Source: Fragilariopsis cylindrus CCMP1102 (lineage: Eukaryota > Bacillariophyta > Bacillariophyceae > Bacillariales > Bacillariaceae). From it: a DNA stretch of 64,000 nucleotides. The position numbers and the translations under genes were made by a program. The notes under the pieces are model-generated. The model searched no databases. It was not told the origin of the DNA and worked only from the letters and a program-made list of their open reading frames with translations. Positions within the stretch are counted from its first letter, which is position 1. Each line of letters opens with the position of its first letter. This document shows positions 1 to 12,028 of the stretch, piece by piece. The stretch spans positions 1 through 64,000 of the forward strand of contig FMBT01000328.1 in NCBI GenBank assembly GCA_900095095.1. The letters run 5' to 3'.

Positions 1-660
1 ATGGTACAATTTTACGTTTTGTATGAATCAGCGAGTGTCTTACTTCTATACAATTATTGTATAATATATTTGATACGAGTGCAATGTGTAGGCTAAGCTA
101 AACAGCACTCTAATGTATAACTGAATACAATACAGGTAAAATTTGAATTCAAATATACAACGGCAACAACAACAACAGTAGCTACTATTATTATTGATGA
201 TAGGATCGAGACCACACTCCTTTTCTTTTTGGAGGATATGATGAATGCTATGCTAGCTAGTAGGTGCAGTATTAGCAGCAACAGACTCGTTGTGCTCATA
301 CGGAAAACTAGCAATGTCACTGAATGAAAATACTGTAATGAATACAATCAAGAACAAACAAAGTGTGAAAGAAGAATAGGAATTTGATATGGTTGACAAG
401 CCAAGGTTACCTCACTCACTCACTCACTAAATGCTAACATCAACATAAAATTACCGATTAGACACAACCCTTAGCCATATATAGGAGTTTTTGATCAGCA
501 TAAGTTGTTGTTTTTCTTGGAACACTCTCTCTGTTCTGTCCACAGAAAACGGCATGGGTAGCAGCTCTTTATGGTAGCAGCAGTAGCAGCAGCAGCAGTA
601 GATATATATGTAGACAACTCAGCCAGTGTCTAGCTTGGTGGTACAAATTGTCTATTGCTT

Positions 661-700
661 GTGTGTGTGTGTATATATATATATAAATATATATATATGT
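661..700. repeat. (GT)n-(TA)n compound microsatellite
   Basis: An alternating GT tract passes directly into an alternating TA tract with one interruption. Simple sequence; the small open frames that cross it are artefacts of the repeat. Confidence 0.9.
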
Positions 701-1044
701 GGCGTGATATTCTCTCAAGCTGTTGGCTTTGAATTTCCAAAGTCTGTTCACTGGAACGCTATTTCACTGTCCAGACTTTTTCCAACATTTCTGTGTGCAG
801 TTTTTGGTCATGACCATCCTTATTTCTTGAGGAGGTGAATGCGATACCTAGCTAGCAATGTCAGCCAGGAAATATAAAAAAACAATAGTCCTACATCAAC
901 GCATACTGTAGTAGGTCCTACTATCACTAGTGATACTACTATTGCTTTCACGATTAGGCACAACAAGGGTATAATTAATTTTAAGTTAACGAAAATAAAA
1001 AAATGAGTCTCAAAACACGATTCGCTCATAATATTTCGATGCCG

Positions 1045-1207
1045 AACTGAGAACCACGATAGGAAGTATTTTGTTCCATACTTGAACTTCTTTAAAACTT
1101 GTACAATTATGTAATTGCTAACCACTCGATCTTACTTGAACGGCGAAGTATAACTGAGAACCACGACAGGAAGTATTTTGTTCCATACTTGAAGTACTTT
1201 AAAACTT
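1045..1207. repeat. 56-bp direct repeat pair
   Basis: Two copies at 1045-1100 and 1152-1207 share the run AACTGAGAACCACGA and a near-identical remainder ending in AAAACTT, with only a few substitutions. The offset is 107 bp. There is no coding potential. It could be a local duplication or paired pieces of a decayed transposon. Confidence 0.85.
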
Positions 1208-1544
1208 CTAAAAACTCCCCAATTCACTATCAACAAATCATATATATTATGTCCTTAAGATAACCATCGCGTCATATGTTGAATATGAAATACAGTATCG
1301 CAATGACTACGGAGACAATAAATAATTAGAAAAGGCTATTATCATTTTATGTTACAGTACAGAAATATCATTATCTGATTTACGAGTGAAAGTGAAGGTA
1401 TTTAGATTTCTTTAGTTTTCTACTTCTCGATTCGCGATCAGCCAGTACCGATTACATGTTAAAGAAGAAGCTCATAAAATAATACACTATTTAATTTGAT
1501 CTCAACTTCGCACAACACATATACACATACACATACAAATACAC

Positions 1545-3276
1545 ATGATGACAATGACGATGAATTTCAATAATAAGACTTTTACCGCTGCTCCTACTAA
1601 CGTCATTAGTGACAATAAAGATTGTCGCATTTACGGCGACCGTTGCCATCAACAGCAGCAGCAGCAACAGCAACATCATAAGCTCCAAAATCGCAATCAT
1701 CCTAATCCCCATCCTCGTCATTATCAACATTGTGATTCCCACTGGCCATTGTCATCATCAGCATCATCATCATCATCACTTCGGCTTCCAACGGCAAAGA
1801 AGAAGGACAGGAACAGGAACGTGATACAACGACAACGGCAATTGCTTCTCAAACAAGAAAAACTACAGTTAACTCATGATCAAAAACGATTATTTCTTCT
1901 AACGGAGGACGAGGAAGATGTAGATGTGGTGGAATATAACGATGATGATGAGCCTATTCCTATTGATATTAATGAATGTAATAATAGTAACAGTAGTAAG
2001 GATGATAGTCTGCATATCGTCAAGGATGACTGCAATTTCCGTTTCAGTAACAGTAACAGTGACAGCAACAGTGACAACATCAACGCATCACCAACATCCG
2101 TAATAACAAGGAGGAAGACAAAGACAACAACGGAAACGAAGCCAAAGCCAGTTGTTGGTGATCAAAATCAAAATCAAAAGCGAGGTTACCAGCGCAACAC
2201 CATCAGTAATAACGAAGGGTGTACCACTGATATCGAACAAGAACAGCCACAAGAACAAGAACAAGAGCAAGTGGTTGGCTTCTTGTATCCACGTGACGAC
2301 AAAAGGTCACGCGTACGTTTTACTCCCATACTTTCTGTTTATCGCCATTACGACGATGATGATGCTGGTGATCCTAGTGATGATGGTGATGATGATGGTG
2401 ATGATGGTGATGATGGTGATGATGGTGATGATGTTTCTTTAGCATATTCCGTTGATGATGATGACAAAAACAATAACGATGGTAAAGAAAATGAAAATGA
2501 GACATCAATATCAACATCAACATCAGCCACGTCGAGGATGGGAAAGAATAGCAGCATCAGTAGGAGCAGCAGTTTCCGTCTTAGTAGAGCCCGTCGTTGT
2601 TGGTATTCAAGGGATGAGTTACGGACTTTCAAAGATGAACGGAAATCAACTATACGTATGTTAAAAAAGGTTAATTTCGTTGCTGATTTGTTAGATAAAT
2701 CGATTTATACCTTACGTGGATTGGAACCATACCATTCGGTACGTTTAATCTGAAAAGTTTTGGGAAATCGAGAAATAGCTTGGGATCGAATTTCTTTCCT
2801 TCTTTTTCCTACATCGATGTATATGTACTTATTCTAAATTTTTAACTCGATTCTATTATGATTCTATTTTCTATCTTTTTCCGTAGCTCGCCATCAAAAA
2901 AACGATACATAAAAAACGAAAAGAAGTTCTGGAGTCGGTACTTAATGAACAATGTCGACAAGAAAGTTTATTGAGTAGTAGTCGTGGTGACAACAGTAAT
3001 AGTGGTAATAATTATCAAGGTAGTATAGACGTTGATAGTTTAAGAATAATTTCAGGGATGGCATCAGAATGGGCAAGATACAGGGCGTACGAAATAGCAG
3101 AAAAAGATGGCATCGAAGCAGCTCGTGTTTATCGTCAACATAATCATCATACTGGTGATCATTTATTGAACCCGATCATGGTGTGCGATGACGATGACAA
3201 TGACAATGACGACGGAGATGAACATAATGTCATCATGACGACAGCAGCCAATCCTACTACTTCTCCTACTAACTAA
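1545..3276 (+). CDS. Diatom-type hypothetical protein with 'RGLE' motif, two exons
   Basis: Exons 1545-2738 and 2887-3276, phase 0, intron 148 nt (GTACGT...CCGTAG). Reading through the splice gives LRGLEPYHS followed by LAIKKTIHKKRKEVL, then a helical segment SEWARYRAYEIAEKDG. The N-terminal 280 residues are Gln-, Asn- and Asp-rich spacers. The recognisable core is VRFTPILSVYRHY (about 250), WYSRDELRTFKDER (about 355) and RGLEPY (about 392). From memory, this order (VRF block, W-x-S/T-x-x-E, RGLE, then a helical tail) recurs in a large diatom family of unknown function. No catalytic residues are evident. The start is the first ATG of the open frame; the following Met codons (1548, 1554, 1560) are equally possible. 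The 3' end may be longer: see 3272-3442. Confidence 0.75.
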
Positions 3277-3442
3277 TAATACTTGCACTGTAGCATCTGT
3301 GCATGAATCTGTCGGTGTAATGGATATCAATGATTGTGGTGGTGGTAGTGACGGTATTGGGAACGTAGGTTCGGCTTTATCCTACTGGGCGGATTCATCT
3401 TGGACTAAGAAGCTTATGGGAGAAAATATTACTATGAAATAA
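3272..3442 (+). other. Possible continuation of the preceding CDS in another frame
   Basis: Just past the stop at 3274-3276 an overlapping frame stays open for 57 codons and reads like protein (for example SALSYWADSSWTKKLMGEN) before a stop at 3440-3442. The shift equals +1, which is also what two successive single-base deletions would give, the defect seen repeatedly elsewhere in this window. A missed intron is another possibility, but no good donor-acceptor pair stands out. Confidence 0.4.
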
Positions 3443-3652
3443 TAGCATAGTCTTCTTGTACATGTTATGAGAATTATACAGTAACGCGTTGTTATCTTCT
3501 TTATTCTACTTCAAGATCATTTTATATTATTGCACAATAGCAAGCTCTCTAGTAGCAGTCTAGCTAGCAGACGTTATTCTACAAGATCTTTCTCAATTCA
3601 TACAGGAGTAGCCTTCCCGTCGTATTACATATTATAAATAACTTATTAATTT

Positions 3653-4874
3653 TTACATGTCGAGATGTTCGTGCCATTCGTGGACTAACTCTTTTCCCTT
3701 GTCATCGTCCATTCCTTGCCATCTGATAAGTTGCTGCCCTTCAGCCTTTTTCTTGATTCGATATAAAACTGCTACCACTACCAGTGCTAAACCCAAATAT
3801 CCAACATTCGAAATGGGATGACCGTATAAGATGCAAGATAGAGCAATGCTAAGCAAGATACGTGCTGTCATCATCAGAGTAAAAACGACTGCCCCAAAGT
3901 TCTTAATGGTATAAAAGATGAATAGTTGACCTATCGTACTGCAAATACTGAACATAAAAAAGTGCAAATGAATTTCTGAATGTTCCATAACAAATGCATA
4001 TGCCGGTGATAACTCTTTAGTGTGGACTAAAGTCACGGCACTTAGCACTGTTGAGAAGGCACTGGTAGCAAACATAAGTTCGACGATGGAAAGATCGAGA
4101 TGGCGTTGAAATAATCTCGATTGGAATTGGCTTGTAAACGAATCAAAGAAGAGATAGAAGCTAAGCAGCATAACTCCAGTCCATTTTGCAGAATCGGTTT
4201 CGGTATTACCCAAATAATCCTGGGAAAAACTAAAACGTAAATCGTCGGTAGATGACATGAAGATAGCAATACCGCAACCAATCACCAGAGCGACACAATA
4301 GTCGTAAACAGGATCTATATTGTTTTTGGTGTGAAAACAGAAGAAAAATCGTATAGAGCAGTTTCCAAACAAAATGAGAGAATGGTCCACCTACGTTAGA
4401 ATTTGTCTGCGTCTATAAGATTCAATCCAAAGAAATCTTGCTTGATCAACTTACACTGTTTATTTCCTATCAACTTCCCCCTGTTACATAACAAATGAAA
4501 GTAAGAAGAATCACATATTTTATTAGTTTTACAGTAGTATTATAACATTCTAGAGAGAGAGAGAGAGAGAGAGAAGCACAAGTATAATGTACTGCACGCG
4601 TATGTGTAACTCAATTCTGTGGTGTTACATCGTATAGCTACTTACATTAACATAACAGGTCCAAGTTTGAAGGATTTGAATAGAGTTGTGGCTGGGAATG
4701 AAACGTAACGAAGTGCCTCGTATTGGCACCAACTACTTAACATATTAGAAATCGATGGGAAACTGTATTCATAAATAACCGTGCTTCGACTGAGACGAGG
4801 TTTAAGGTACCACATTAAGAAACTTGACATAATCAGTGTCCATAATCGATTACTGAAGACCAAAGCGTATCTTT

Positions 4875-4905
<31 letters not shown>

Positions 4906-6047
4906 GTGTGCGTGTGTGTGAAAAAATTTCCATCCATCCAAGTGCGTTGTCAAATTTTATTAATTCGTTTCCAATTTATAAAGAAATTTTGTCAGATACC
5001 GTCGTCTCTTTTCACAATAATTTACAGCCAGGTCAAGTCAGGTCAGATGACACACAATAGATATACAGAAACAATTAAAACTTACGAATAGGTAAAGTAA
5101 TCTCCAGTGTGTCGAGGGTACCGACGTGTTAACATACGTTCCTGTAATGCACCCCACGTAACGAATGTCACGTTGAGCATTAGGCAGCAGAATAATAGAC
5201 GTTGGAAAACCTTTGCCTGACTGGTTTGTATCTGATCAAATTCTAGAGCACGAGCTGCTCCATGAAAGTTCGGTCCGTTATTATTAACGCCAGGACTACC
5301 CGTCATGTCAGCAAGGAGTGGGTCTTCTTGTTCGTATTCTAATGATGAAGACAAATCTGCGTTCGCCCTTCTTTCTTCTTCCTCCTTCTCCTCATCTTCA
5401 TCTTCCGAATATAGAGCCTCCAATTCATCTTCTTCATCGTCGGCATAAGATTGTTGTTCCTCGGATTCATCTGTCGGCTGTCTTCGGTACGAATATTTTT
5501 TTCGAATGTTTGGTATCGATCCTCTCTTTAAAGAATCCGGAAAATAAACTTTCGCAATAATCGTAGTGATAATTACCATGGCCACATAGAGCTTTTTAGA
5601 TTATATAATTTTAATTTATATTATATTATATTATATTATAGATTAGTTGAGAAATGAAGTGAGACGGAGACTTTCGACCAAAAAAGCAAAAAAGAAATCA
5701 CATCAAAGAATATATACTACAGAAAAATAATACAATGACACAATAACACAATTCTAATTTGTACGTACAAGGAAATTTGTAGCAAGTAGATAAAGCTCAG
5801 CTTCCGCTGACTTGCTTAAAAATGGTGATGGGGATGTTGCCGTGTAAGATATGTGATCCTCGTTGACTAATGCGTTCAAAATGTTGTCGTTCGTATTACT
5901 ACTAGCAGCGGATTGTATTTCTGTTTGCTGTGCCGCCGCCGATGTACTGACACTTTCTAAGTTGACAAAGTCATCGTTTTCGTTACTGCTAAGAACTCTA
6001 TCTATCAGCCACCGGCTTGATTCTACTATATCAATAAAGTCTGCCAT
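3653..6047 (-). CDS. PAPST1: PAPS transporter (SLC35B2-type), five exons
   Basis: Exons from 5' to 3' on the minus strand: 6047-5769, 5591-5086, 4870-4646, 4480-4455, 4314-3653. All junctions are GT-AG, with introns of 177, 215, 165 and 140 nt. The spliced frame encodes 565 residues. Family motifs are in order: LTWG-like VTWGALQERM, FSNRLWTLIM, YEYSFPSISNMLSSWCQYEA, KSFKLGPVMLMGKL, FDSFTSQFQ, LFIFYTIKNFGAVVFT and SCILYGHP. They match the Golgi carrier that moves 3'-phosphoadenosine 5'-phosphosulfate into the lumen for sulfotransferases. The N-terminus is extended relative to animal homologues: a Ser/Asn-rich stretch, one hydrophobic segment (about 85-110) spanning the first intron, and an acidic Glu/Asp linker. 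The fourth exon is only 26 nt. The ATG at 5579 could start a shorter form, but splicing to the 6047 exon joins ATNFL to LYVAMVII in one hydrophobic segment, so I prefer the longer model. UDP-sugar specificity within SLC35B is the main alternative. Confidence 0.88.
4876..4920. repeat. (GT)n microsatellite inside a transporter intron
   Basis: A GT tract with CGTG variants fills the 3' end of the third intron of the PAPS transporter. On the coding strand it is a CA tract abutting the AAAAG acceptor, replacing the usual pyrimidine tract. Confidence 0.85.
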
Positions 6048-8952
6048 CTTTCATTAATGCGTTTACCTTTTAATAGACGTGAGGCTTCTTCTTCGCAGAG
6101 TGTTATTCTTGTGATTGTGTGCAAATTGAAAATGTCATTTGAAATTTTTTTTACTCATGCAACTACCGCTAACGTTACAGTGCTACTTACTTTAGGGGTG
6201 ACAGTTACTTAGTTCGGGGGATTTTGGTGGTATGCTATATACGCTTGATTATCCTACTAAGTACAGTACAGTCGCGATAGTGTACTACAGTAGTAATACT
6301 ACGTTTTGTACTACTTGTCCATCAAAAACACTTGTAGTCTTGATTCACTTGAATAGTATACAATTTACTGGGTACAATAATGTAAGGGACAGAAGTGCTC
6401 TTCCATAAGCTTCGAACCTGTGTTCAACATTAATTGTTGTGTATTCATGCACAGATTTTTGTACTTTGAATTTGTATCGAGTTTCTGTATTCTTGATTCA
6501 AAACAATCTTCGTCAGTTTTTTTTTATGGCAGCAGGTATGTACAATTGATAACAGAGTCAACTTTTAACACAATTACATGGGGTGCATAAGAGGGGATAA
6601 TTACAAGCATACTGGTGAAATAACAGCTAAATTAGCAGCATATCATTGTCTCTAATTGTCACATTGTGCACACATTATTACTAAATTATCTAGAGTGTTT
6701 ACTACTAGTTTTGTTCTCTCAGAAGAAGTATGCAAGACGGACGGGGGTGCATTGTCAACCTGGTTTTTTTCACATCAAAATCAGCAAAGTTATAGCTCAA
6801 TAATTGCAATTTGTGGACTAAATATATCTAGTTTTTAAAAAGCCCATTCAGCACTTACTGTTAAAATAGAATAAAAGAACCAGTTGGAGTAGCAAGTTAG
6901 TGAGACCAAAGTCATTGGAAACATCACCTCCAGTAGAAAAAGATCTGCACGTACTTTCCCTTGTGTAAATAGAGGGAGTAGGGGAGGTTCTTGTAAAGTG
7001 GTAGAATGCAAGATATAGTGCTATCTAGCAAAATTATCAATCTCTTGTAGAATCCAGCGTAGTCTACATTTATTTAAGTCAGTTTCTTCTCCATTGCATT
7101 CATCCTCTTGCACAATTTGGTATAACGATGTTCGATAAGATAAGAATAAATCAAAACAAAACAGAAAGTTCCTGCCAACCTGAATCATATTGTTGGTTCT
7201 TGGTATGGTCTGGTCATTTCTAATCTCTTCAATGTTTCGAATGGAGATGCTACTATATTTCAACAAAAGTAAACAACGTAACAACAAACAGAAAAGATGG
7301 TTAATGTTTGAATAATTATTTTAACTGTTGTTGCGCGCACAAATCCAGATATAGAGTAGGACAACAGTTGTTTGAGTCTGCACTTATCTTGACTCTTAGC
7401 ATTAAGGGAACAATTCATTGTAGGTTTAAATGAAAATGGGTCCCTTTTTGAGATTGATCTTTTTGTTATCAATCATTATTGATCAAGAATAATATCATTG
7501 GTGATTGCAATTGTAACTATGAATGGAGATGGTATCCCCAGCTTCATCAACAGCAGCAACACAAGAGAACCACCACTGTCAACTACAATGTATTATTGTC
7601 CCCCATTGCAGCAGCAACAAATTCTCCCACTATATCACCAGTATCATTCTCAGAATGGAATTAAAAGACCACCTACCTACCAGTTTTTCTGTTACACCAG
7701 AAAAGCCAAGGAGGGCGATAGATCATCAACAGGAGCATTATTCTTTGAACCTTTTAATTGAACTGGTGTTATATTAGGACATAATGGCTTAATGGTGTCA
7801 TAAAAATCTATGCAACTTCTAATGATCTCTAATTTACTTACTCGTGATGCACCTACATGTACTATAAATGAAGGATTGTAAGTACATCTTTACATGCAGA
7901 TAGAGTTCAACTATGGTAAATGCAATCCCACAAGCTTTATATATTGTTAGTTCTGTATCACTACTTCTTTTAGAGCTCAAAGAGCCGTTGCAGAAAATGA
8001 GACATAATAAATGTTGCACTGCAATAAACAGTGTTGTAGATTTATATCTTCAAGGAAGGTACTCTAGATCTAGATAATTGTCAACCTTATTATTCCAAGA
8101 TCTTTCTAGTATTACTACCTAGATGATGTTTTCCATGCCCTAAACTAGTATAGTGATAGGTCTAGTTGTAATTATTGGTGATAGTATGAAAATTATAAGC
8201 TATTACTAAACTACTATACAGATGCCTCCATTGTATTGATTGTATATTAAGAGTTATATTCATTTCTGGTTTTGTGGTTTCACTTTCCGCCCATCGCCCT
8301 CTTAAGTTACACACATCACGTGTAAAAATACGATAAGATTTGATAAAATGGGCGTCAAACGTACACATTGGTGGTAAAAATGGGCCCCCTTCTAATAAAC
8401 CATCAGCAAAAATACTTACTTCACTAACTAACTTGCTAATGATGACATAATATCATCAATTGAGCTGTAATATAAATAACAAAAAACAACTCTATTGTTT
8501 GAGTTGTATACCTTCTCTCACATGCACCTCCCGTGACATGTCAAAATTTACTTCTTATTCCCTAATCCTGATTCTAATTGATAAGTAAGATACTGGAATC
8601 ACTAGCAGGCAGGACTAAAGCCGGCGCATTCGAACTGGATCTGTGCACATTTTTTAAGTGTGCAATGAGAGCCTGTCCGCACACGGACAGTTTACATGAG
8701 AAATCACGTGCAGTACCCTATTTTTATAGGATTTGGAACTCTATGATGGGAGGCAGTCATCTATATCACACAAATCTACACATTCCGAAGATTTGTAAGG
8801 ACTAGGTCGTCCAGTCAATTTACAGCCTCCATTTGGATCTATACCTTCTAAAAAATCACACGTCATCAAAGATAAAAACAAAGACAATGTACACCTACCT
8901 GTGAAGTATTCCCTCTTGCAATACCTCACAACAAAGAAGATTACGAAAGATG
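6048..8952. other. Gene-poor AT-rich region
   Basis: I see no complete gene. Short open frames (for example 7479-7777, 7021-7287 and 8578-8805) lack family motifs, have poor starts and overlap one another. The segment near 6578-6620 (GGTGCATAAGAG plus an A/T-rich tail) resembles 9715-9760 inside the transposon-like region, so part of this DNA may be decayed mobile-element sequence. The run 6048-6200 is presumably the promoter and 5' leader of the minus-strand transporter. Confidence 0.5.
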
Positions 8953-9511
8953 TTAACAGGATTCCGGTTATAAGGGTTTTTGTAGGTATTTTTCGCTTGT
9001 ATTTAAAAACGCGTTATTTTGCAGGTAAAAATGGTCAAAATGATGAAAAACTTTGAAGAACTGATTGAAGATGAAGAATTGAGCAAAATAGATTTAGATT
9101 TGACTCTCTTACAGTTCAAACCCAAGTCCATCATATCAAGCTGGCTGGGTGTAACCAATTTGTCCACAAGTGGAGTTACATTGGCTCATATACATTGCTA
9201 AATATTTTAAATACATAAACTAATAATTATTGCGCAGCTAAGATTTAGCACCATTTCTTGCGCTAACAGCAAATATTCCCAGGGTGCTTTTCCATAATTG
9301 AGTAAGTACGGGCTTGTAACAGCGTAGGTGCGGCCCATACAAAGCAACATTTGCGTATTTTTACTTCATAAAAAGACGGGTGCCTTTGAATGGGGGCGTA
9401 CTGTGTCTCAACATGGGACGCTAGGTCCAACTTTTAAGGGAATTACACCCCCCAAAAAATGGACCCCATAAAGTGGCGCTTTTAACAGCGCCATAACCGG
9501 AATCCCGTTAA
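8953..9511. mobile_element. TTAA-flanked MITE-sized unit with inverted termini
   Basis: The left end 8953-8972 (TTAACAGGATTCCGGTTATA) and the right end 9492-9511 (CATAACCGGAATCCCGTTAA) are inverted repeats matching at 18 of 20 positions. Both outermost tetranucleotides are TTAA, the target-site duplication made by piggyBac transposases. The interior (about 550 bp) has no convincing gene; a 60-codon frame at 9019-9201 is open but unrecognised. Just inside the right end is a small hairpin (TGGCGCT/AGCGCCA, 9474-9493). The size suits a non-autonomous element, or this may be one end of the larger unit to 10875. Confidence 0.6.
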
Positions 9512-10875
9512 AAGAAGAGATCAATTCACTGATATGACAATGGCAATTCATTCAACTGCACCTCCATTAATATTGATCTGTTTAATACAAACTTGCCAGG
9601 TAAAATATTGATATTGGTACTCTTATATTAACAGGGACAAAAAGTTCTGGTTTAATTTGGTCATTTGGGGAAAATTCTATGAGGTTATATAGGGATGGCA
9701 GACAAATTTTGAATCGCCACAAGAGGTGCATAAGAGAGGAGGATTACAAACTGAATAATAGAGTATGAGCTAAAGTCCTAGTACAGAAGTCTATGTTAGT
9801 GCTACATTAGTCAATGCGTGGTTTTTATTCCTATTGGTTTATCAAAAGAGGACCCATTATGGACAGGTATGTTTGACTATTTTTCCAGAAATAATGTACC
9901 ATGTGTGGACTACAAATTTCTCCTAACTAACACAGCTTCAAACTAGATGTTGATGTGAAGGTCAGTGGTTTGATACCATGTGTACGGGTAAGGTTTCTTC
10001 TACTGCAGGCTATTTACACTAGCCCCCGTGGTCGACATCATCAACAATGTACTTTTAGTAGAAGGAGACTACAACAGCAATGGAGGGTTCATCAGCCAGT
10101 ACCAATACTATTAAGAGGTTTAGATGGTAAAGGAAGTGGATCCCGTTGTCAATACAAAAAACGTCCTGGTTTCAATCAAGATGCTATCAAACGTGTGTCA
10201 TTTAAAATAGTCTAAATATTGATGTGAGGAGTGTAGTATGAATAGGAGTACAGATGTTTGGCTTTGTCATACTACCAAGAAGTTAAATGGAATCCAAACA
10301 GTAGCCAGTTGTCATTTGAAATACCATACAGAAATATGTTTCGAAACTACCAGCACTGCTACTGGAAGTAGCGTTGCTTCCAAGTTGACAGAAGAATAGA
10401 TATTCCACCAAGTACAATATTGCCTCTATTTAATGGGGATCTTATTATAGACTTTCTTCTGTATTTTTTAGTTAGAGTAGAATAGATAGTACATTATAAT
10501 GTATGTATCTATACGGATATTCCCATTATCATTATTTATCTTGAACAAAAATACCCGTACTTTTGCGCCTATAATTTTTGTGCAGTTATGGTAGAAGGAG
10601 CCAAAAACCCGCTCTCTATCTTCAAGGACAAGTAACTTATCCGGAACCCCAGGGATTTGGCTGTAATTATTTCATTATTAAAAGTGGTCTCTAGTTTGAC
10701 CCCATCAAGTCCAATACATTTCTTGTAAAGTTTTGTCTTCTATGAGCTTTCCACATCCAAATAAAGGGTATTATTTACTAGATTAATTTTTTTCTGCAGA
10801 AAATTAAGGCGTACATTAAGGTGTAAAAAATATTAGCGCACCCTCCAAAATACCTCATAGCTGGAGTCCTGTTAA
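8953..10875 (+). mobile_element. Candidate degraded piggyBac-like DNA transposon
   Basis: A third terminus at 10856-10875 (CATAGCTGGAGTCCTGTTAA) pairs with the left end at 8953 at 16 of 20 positions and also ends in TTAA, so a 1.9-kb unit can be drawn. Inside, 9955-10215 is open and ends with RCQYKKRPG, and a frame starting at 10237 reads VWLCHTTKK, then a Cys/His series (ASCHLKYHTEICFE). This vaguely resembles the C-terminal Cys/His-rich tail of piggyBac-type transposases. I find no intact catalytic Asp motifs and the coding part is broken by several stops. The termini are better supported than the transposase identity. Confidence 0.35.
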
Positions 10876-11776
10876 GTTGTTTCACCAAGGCAACAAATGG
10901 TACTGAATGTATAATTTCTTCTGCTACTATACTATTACCATGACGGAACGGAAATGTTGGATAATACTGCTGCTATTTGTTATGGTCTTATAATATTATA
11001 TATATAATAGTTATTTTCATTCCACAATTGTGTTGAACGCTACTATACACTGCATAAACATCAAACCCACTTCCTAAATCCATATTGTGTTCTATTCTAT
11101 TATCTGTACTTGTCCATCTTACAGATGAGATACATTATATTACAATATTATGGTTATATAATAATATACAGGCAGGTCAACAGTTGACTCCTCAGTCTTT
11201 CTAAGATGGGGAGGAGTGACACTTCAGCGCTGGCAGCTTTTAAATGATAAGTTATATGTAACATATATATATAGGTCCTACATATATATACATATTATAT
11301 ACATCAGTATTTTATCAATCATAATATGAGTTCTGATTTAGAATGAACTTGTTGAGCTTGCTGGGCCTGTAAATGCTTGGTTTATCGAAAACGGTAATGA
11401 AATTCGTCACGTAAAAAAATCAAAAATCATTTTTATTTTTTTATTGATAAATAAATTTTCAAGACAGGCATTAGGCTTATATCGGTTGTTCCCGCTGAAA
11501 CGGGGACTATACAGTACCTCCTAGATTCGCAAAAGAATAGGATGGCGTCTAAAACATACGGACAACAGGCATATGACAGTAAAAGGAGATGGTAAACTGG
11601 TAATTTTTTTACAACGCTCCCAAATGAAACACCGTCCCCCAAATACTAAGAGTACAGAATGAAAATATAGGTAACTCTCCCTTATGCAACCGATCATTCT
11701 ACCTTTTGTATTCTTTGTATTTGGGGACACGTCGGGTGATATTTGAGGGTAAAAAAAAATAATAAAAAATACTAGG

Positions 11777-11837
11777 TCTCGTCGCGCCCGTTAGGGCATA
11801 TACCCATATAATATTATATAGATCTCGTCGCGCCCGT
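11777..11837. repeat. Paired 15-mer TCTCGTCGCGCCCGT
   Basis: An exact GC-rich 15-mer occurs twice, 46 bp apart, in otherwise AT-rich DNA about 550-600 bp upstream of the giant gene. It could be a protein-binding site or a remnant of a mobile element. Confidence 0.7.
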
Positions 11838-11978
11838 ATTTAGTCATTTGTCTACATCCGTACAACTCGCTCGACATATATATATCTTCTACTTAGGTTG
11901 GCGAACACGACATTTACATGCATATTTTAAATATTTATGGCAATACTTGTACTAGTACAAGAAGTGTCCAGCATTGAC

Positions 11979-12028
11979 GATGTTACCACTTTGGGCGTAA
12001 TGCCGGATGTTACCACTTTGGGCGTAAT
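11979..12028. repeat. 23-bp tandem repeat upstream of the giant gene
   Basis: GATGTTACCACTTTGGGCGT plus AAT is repeated exactly with a 27-bp period (11979-12001 and 12006-12028), about 350 bp upstream of the start codon. TTACCACTTTGGGCGTAA has a weak dyad. A cis-regulatory role is possible. Confidence 0.8.

Larger units (their letters stand above)
1..1544. other. Intergenic region, no supported gene
   Basis: No open frame here has convincing protein character. The longer ones are low-complexity Leu or Ile runs or lie over microsatellites. The stretch is AT-rich and holds a GT/TA microsatellite near 661-700 and a 56-bp direct repeat (1045-1100 and 1152-1207). The left edge may include the untranslated end of a gene outside the window, which I cannot test. 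Confidence 0.6.

Noticed and set aside
661-838. 70-codon frame with Tyr/Ile/Cys runs
   Set aside because: Built from the GT/TA microsatellite.
1491-2632. Minus-strand and alternative frames across the first gene (Leu or Ser runs)
   Set aside because: They mirror GAT/CAG repeats. Only the plus-strand frame joins through an exact splice into a protein with a coherent C-terminus.
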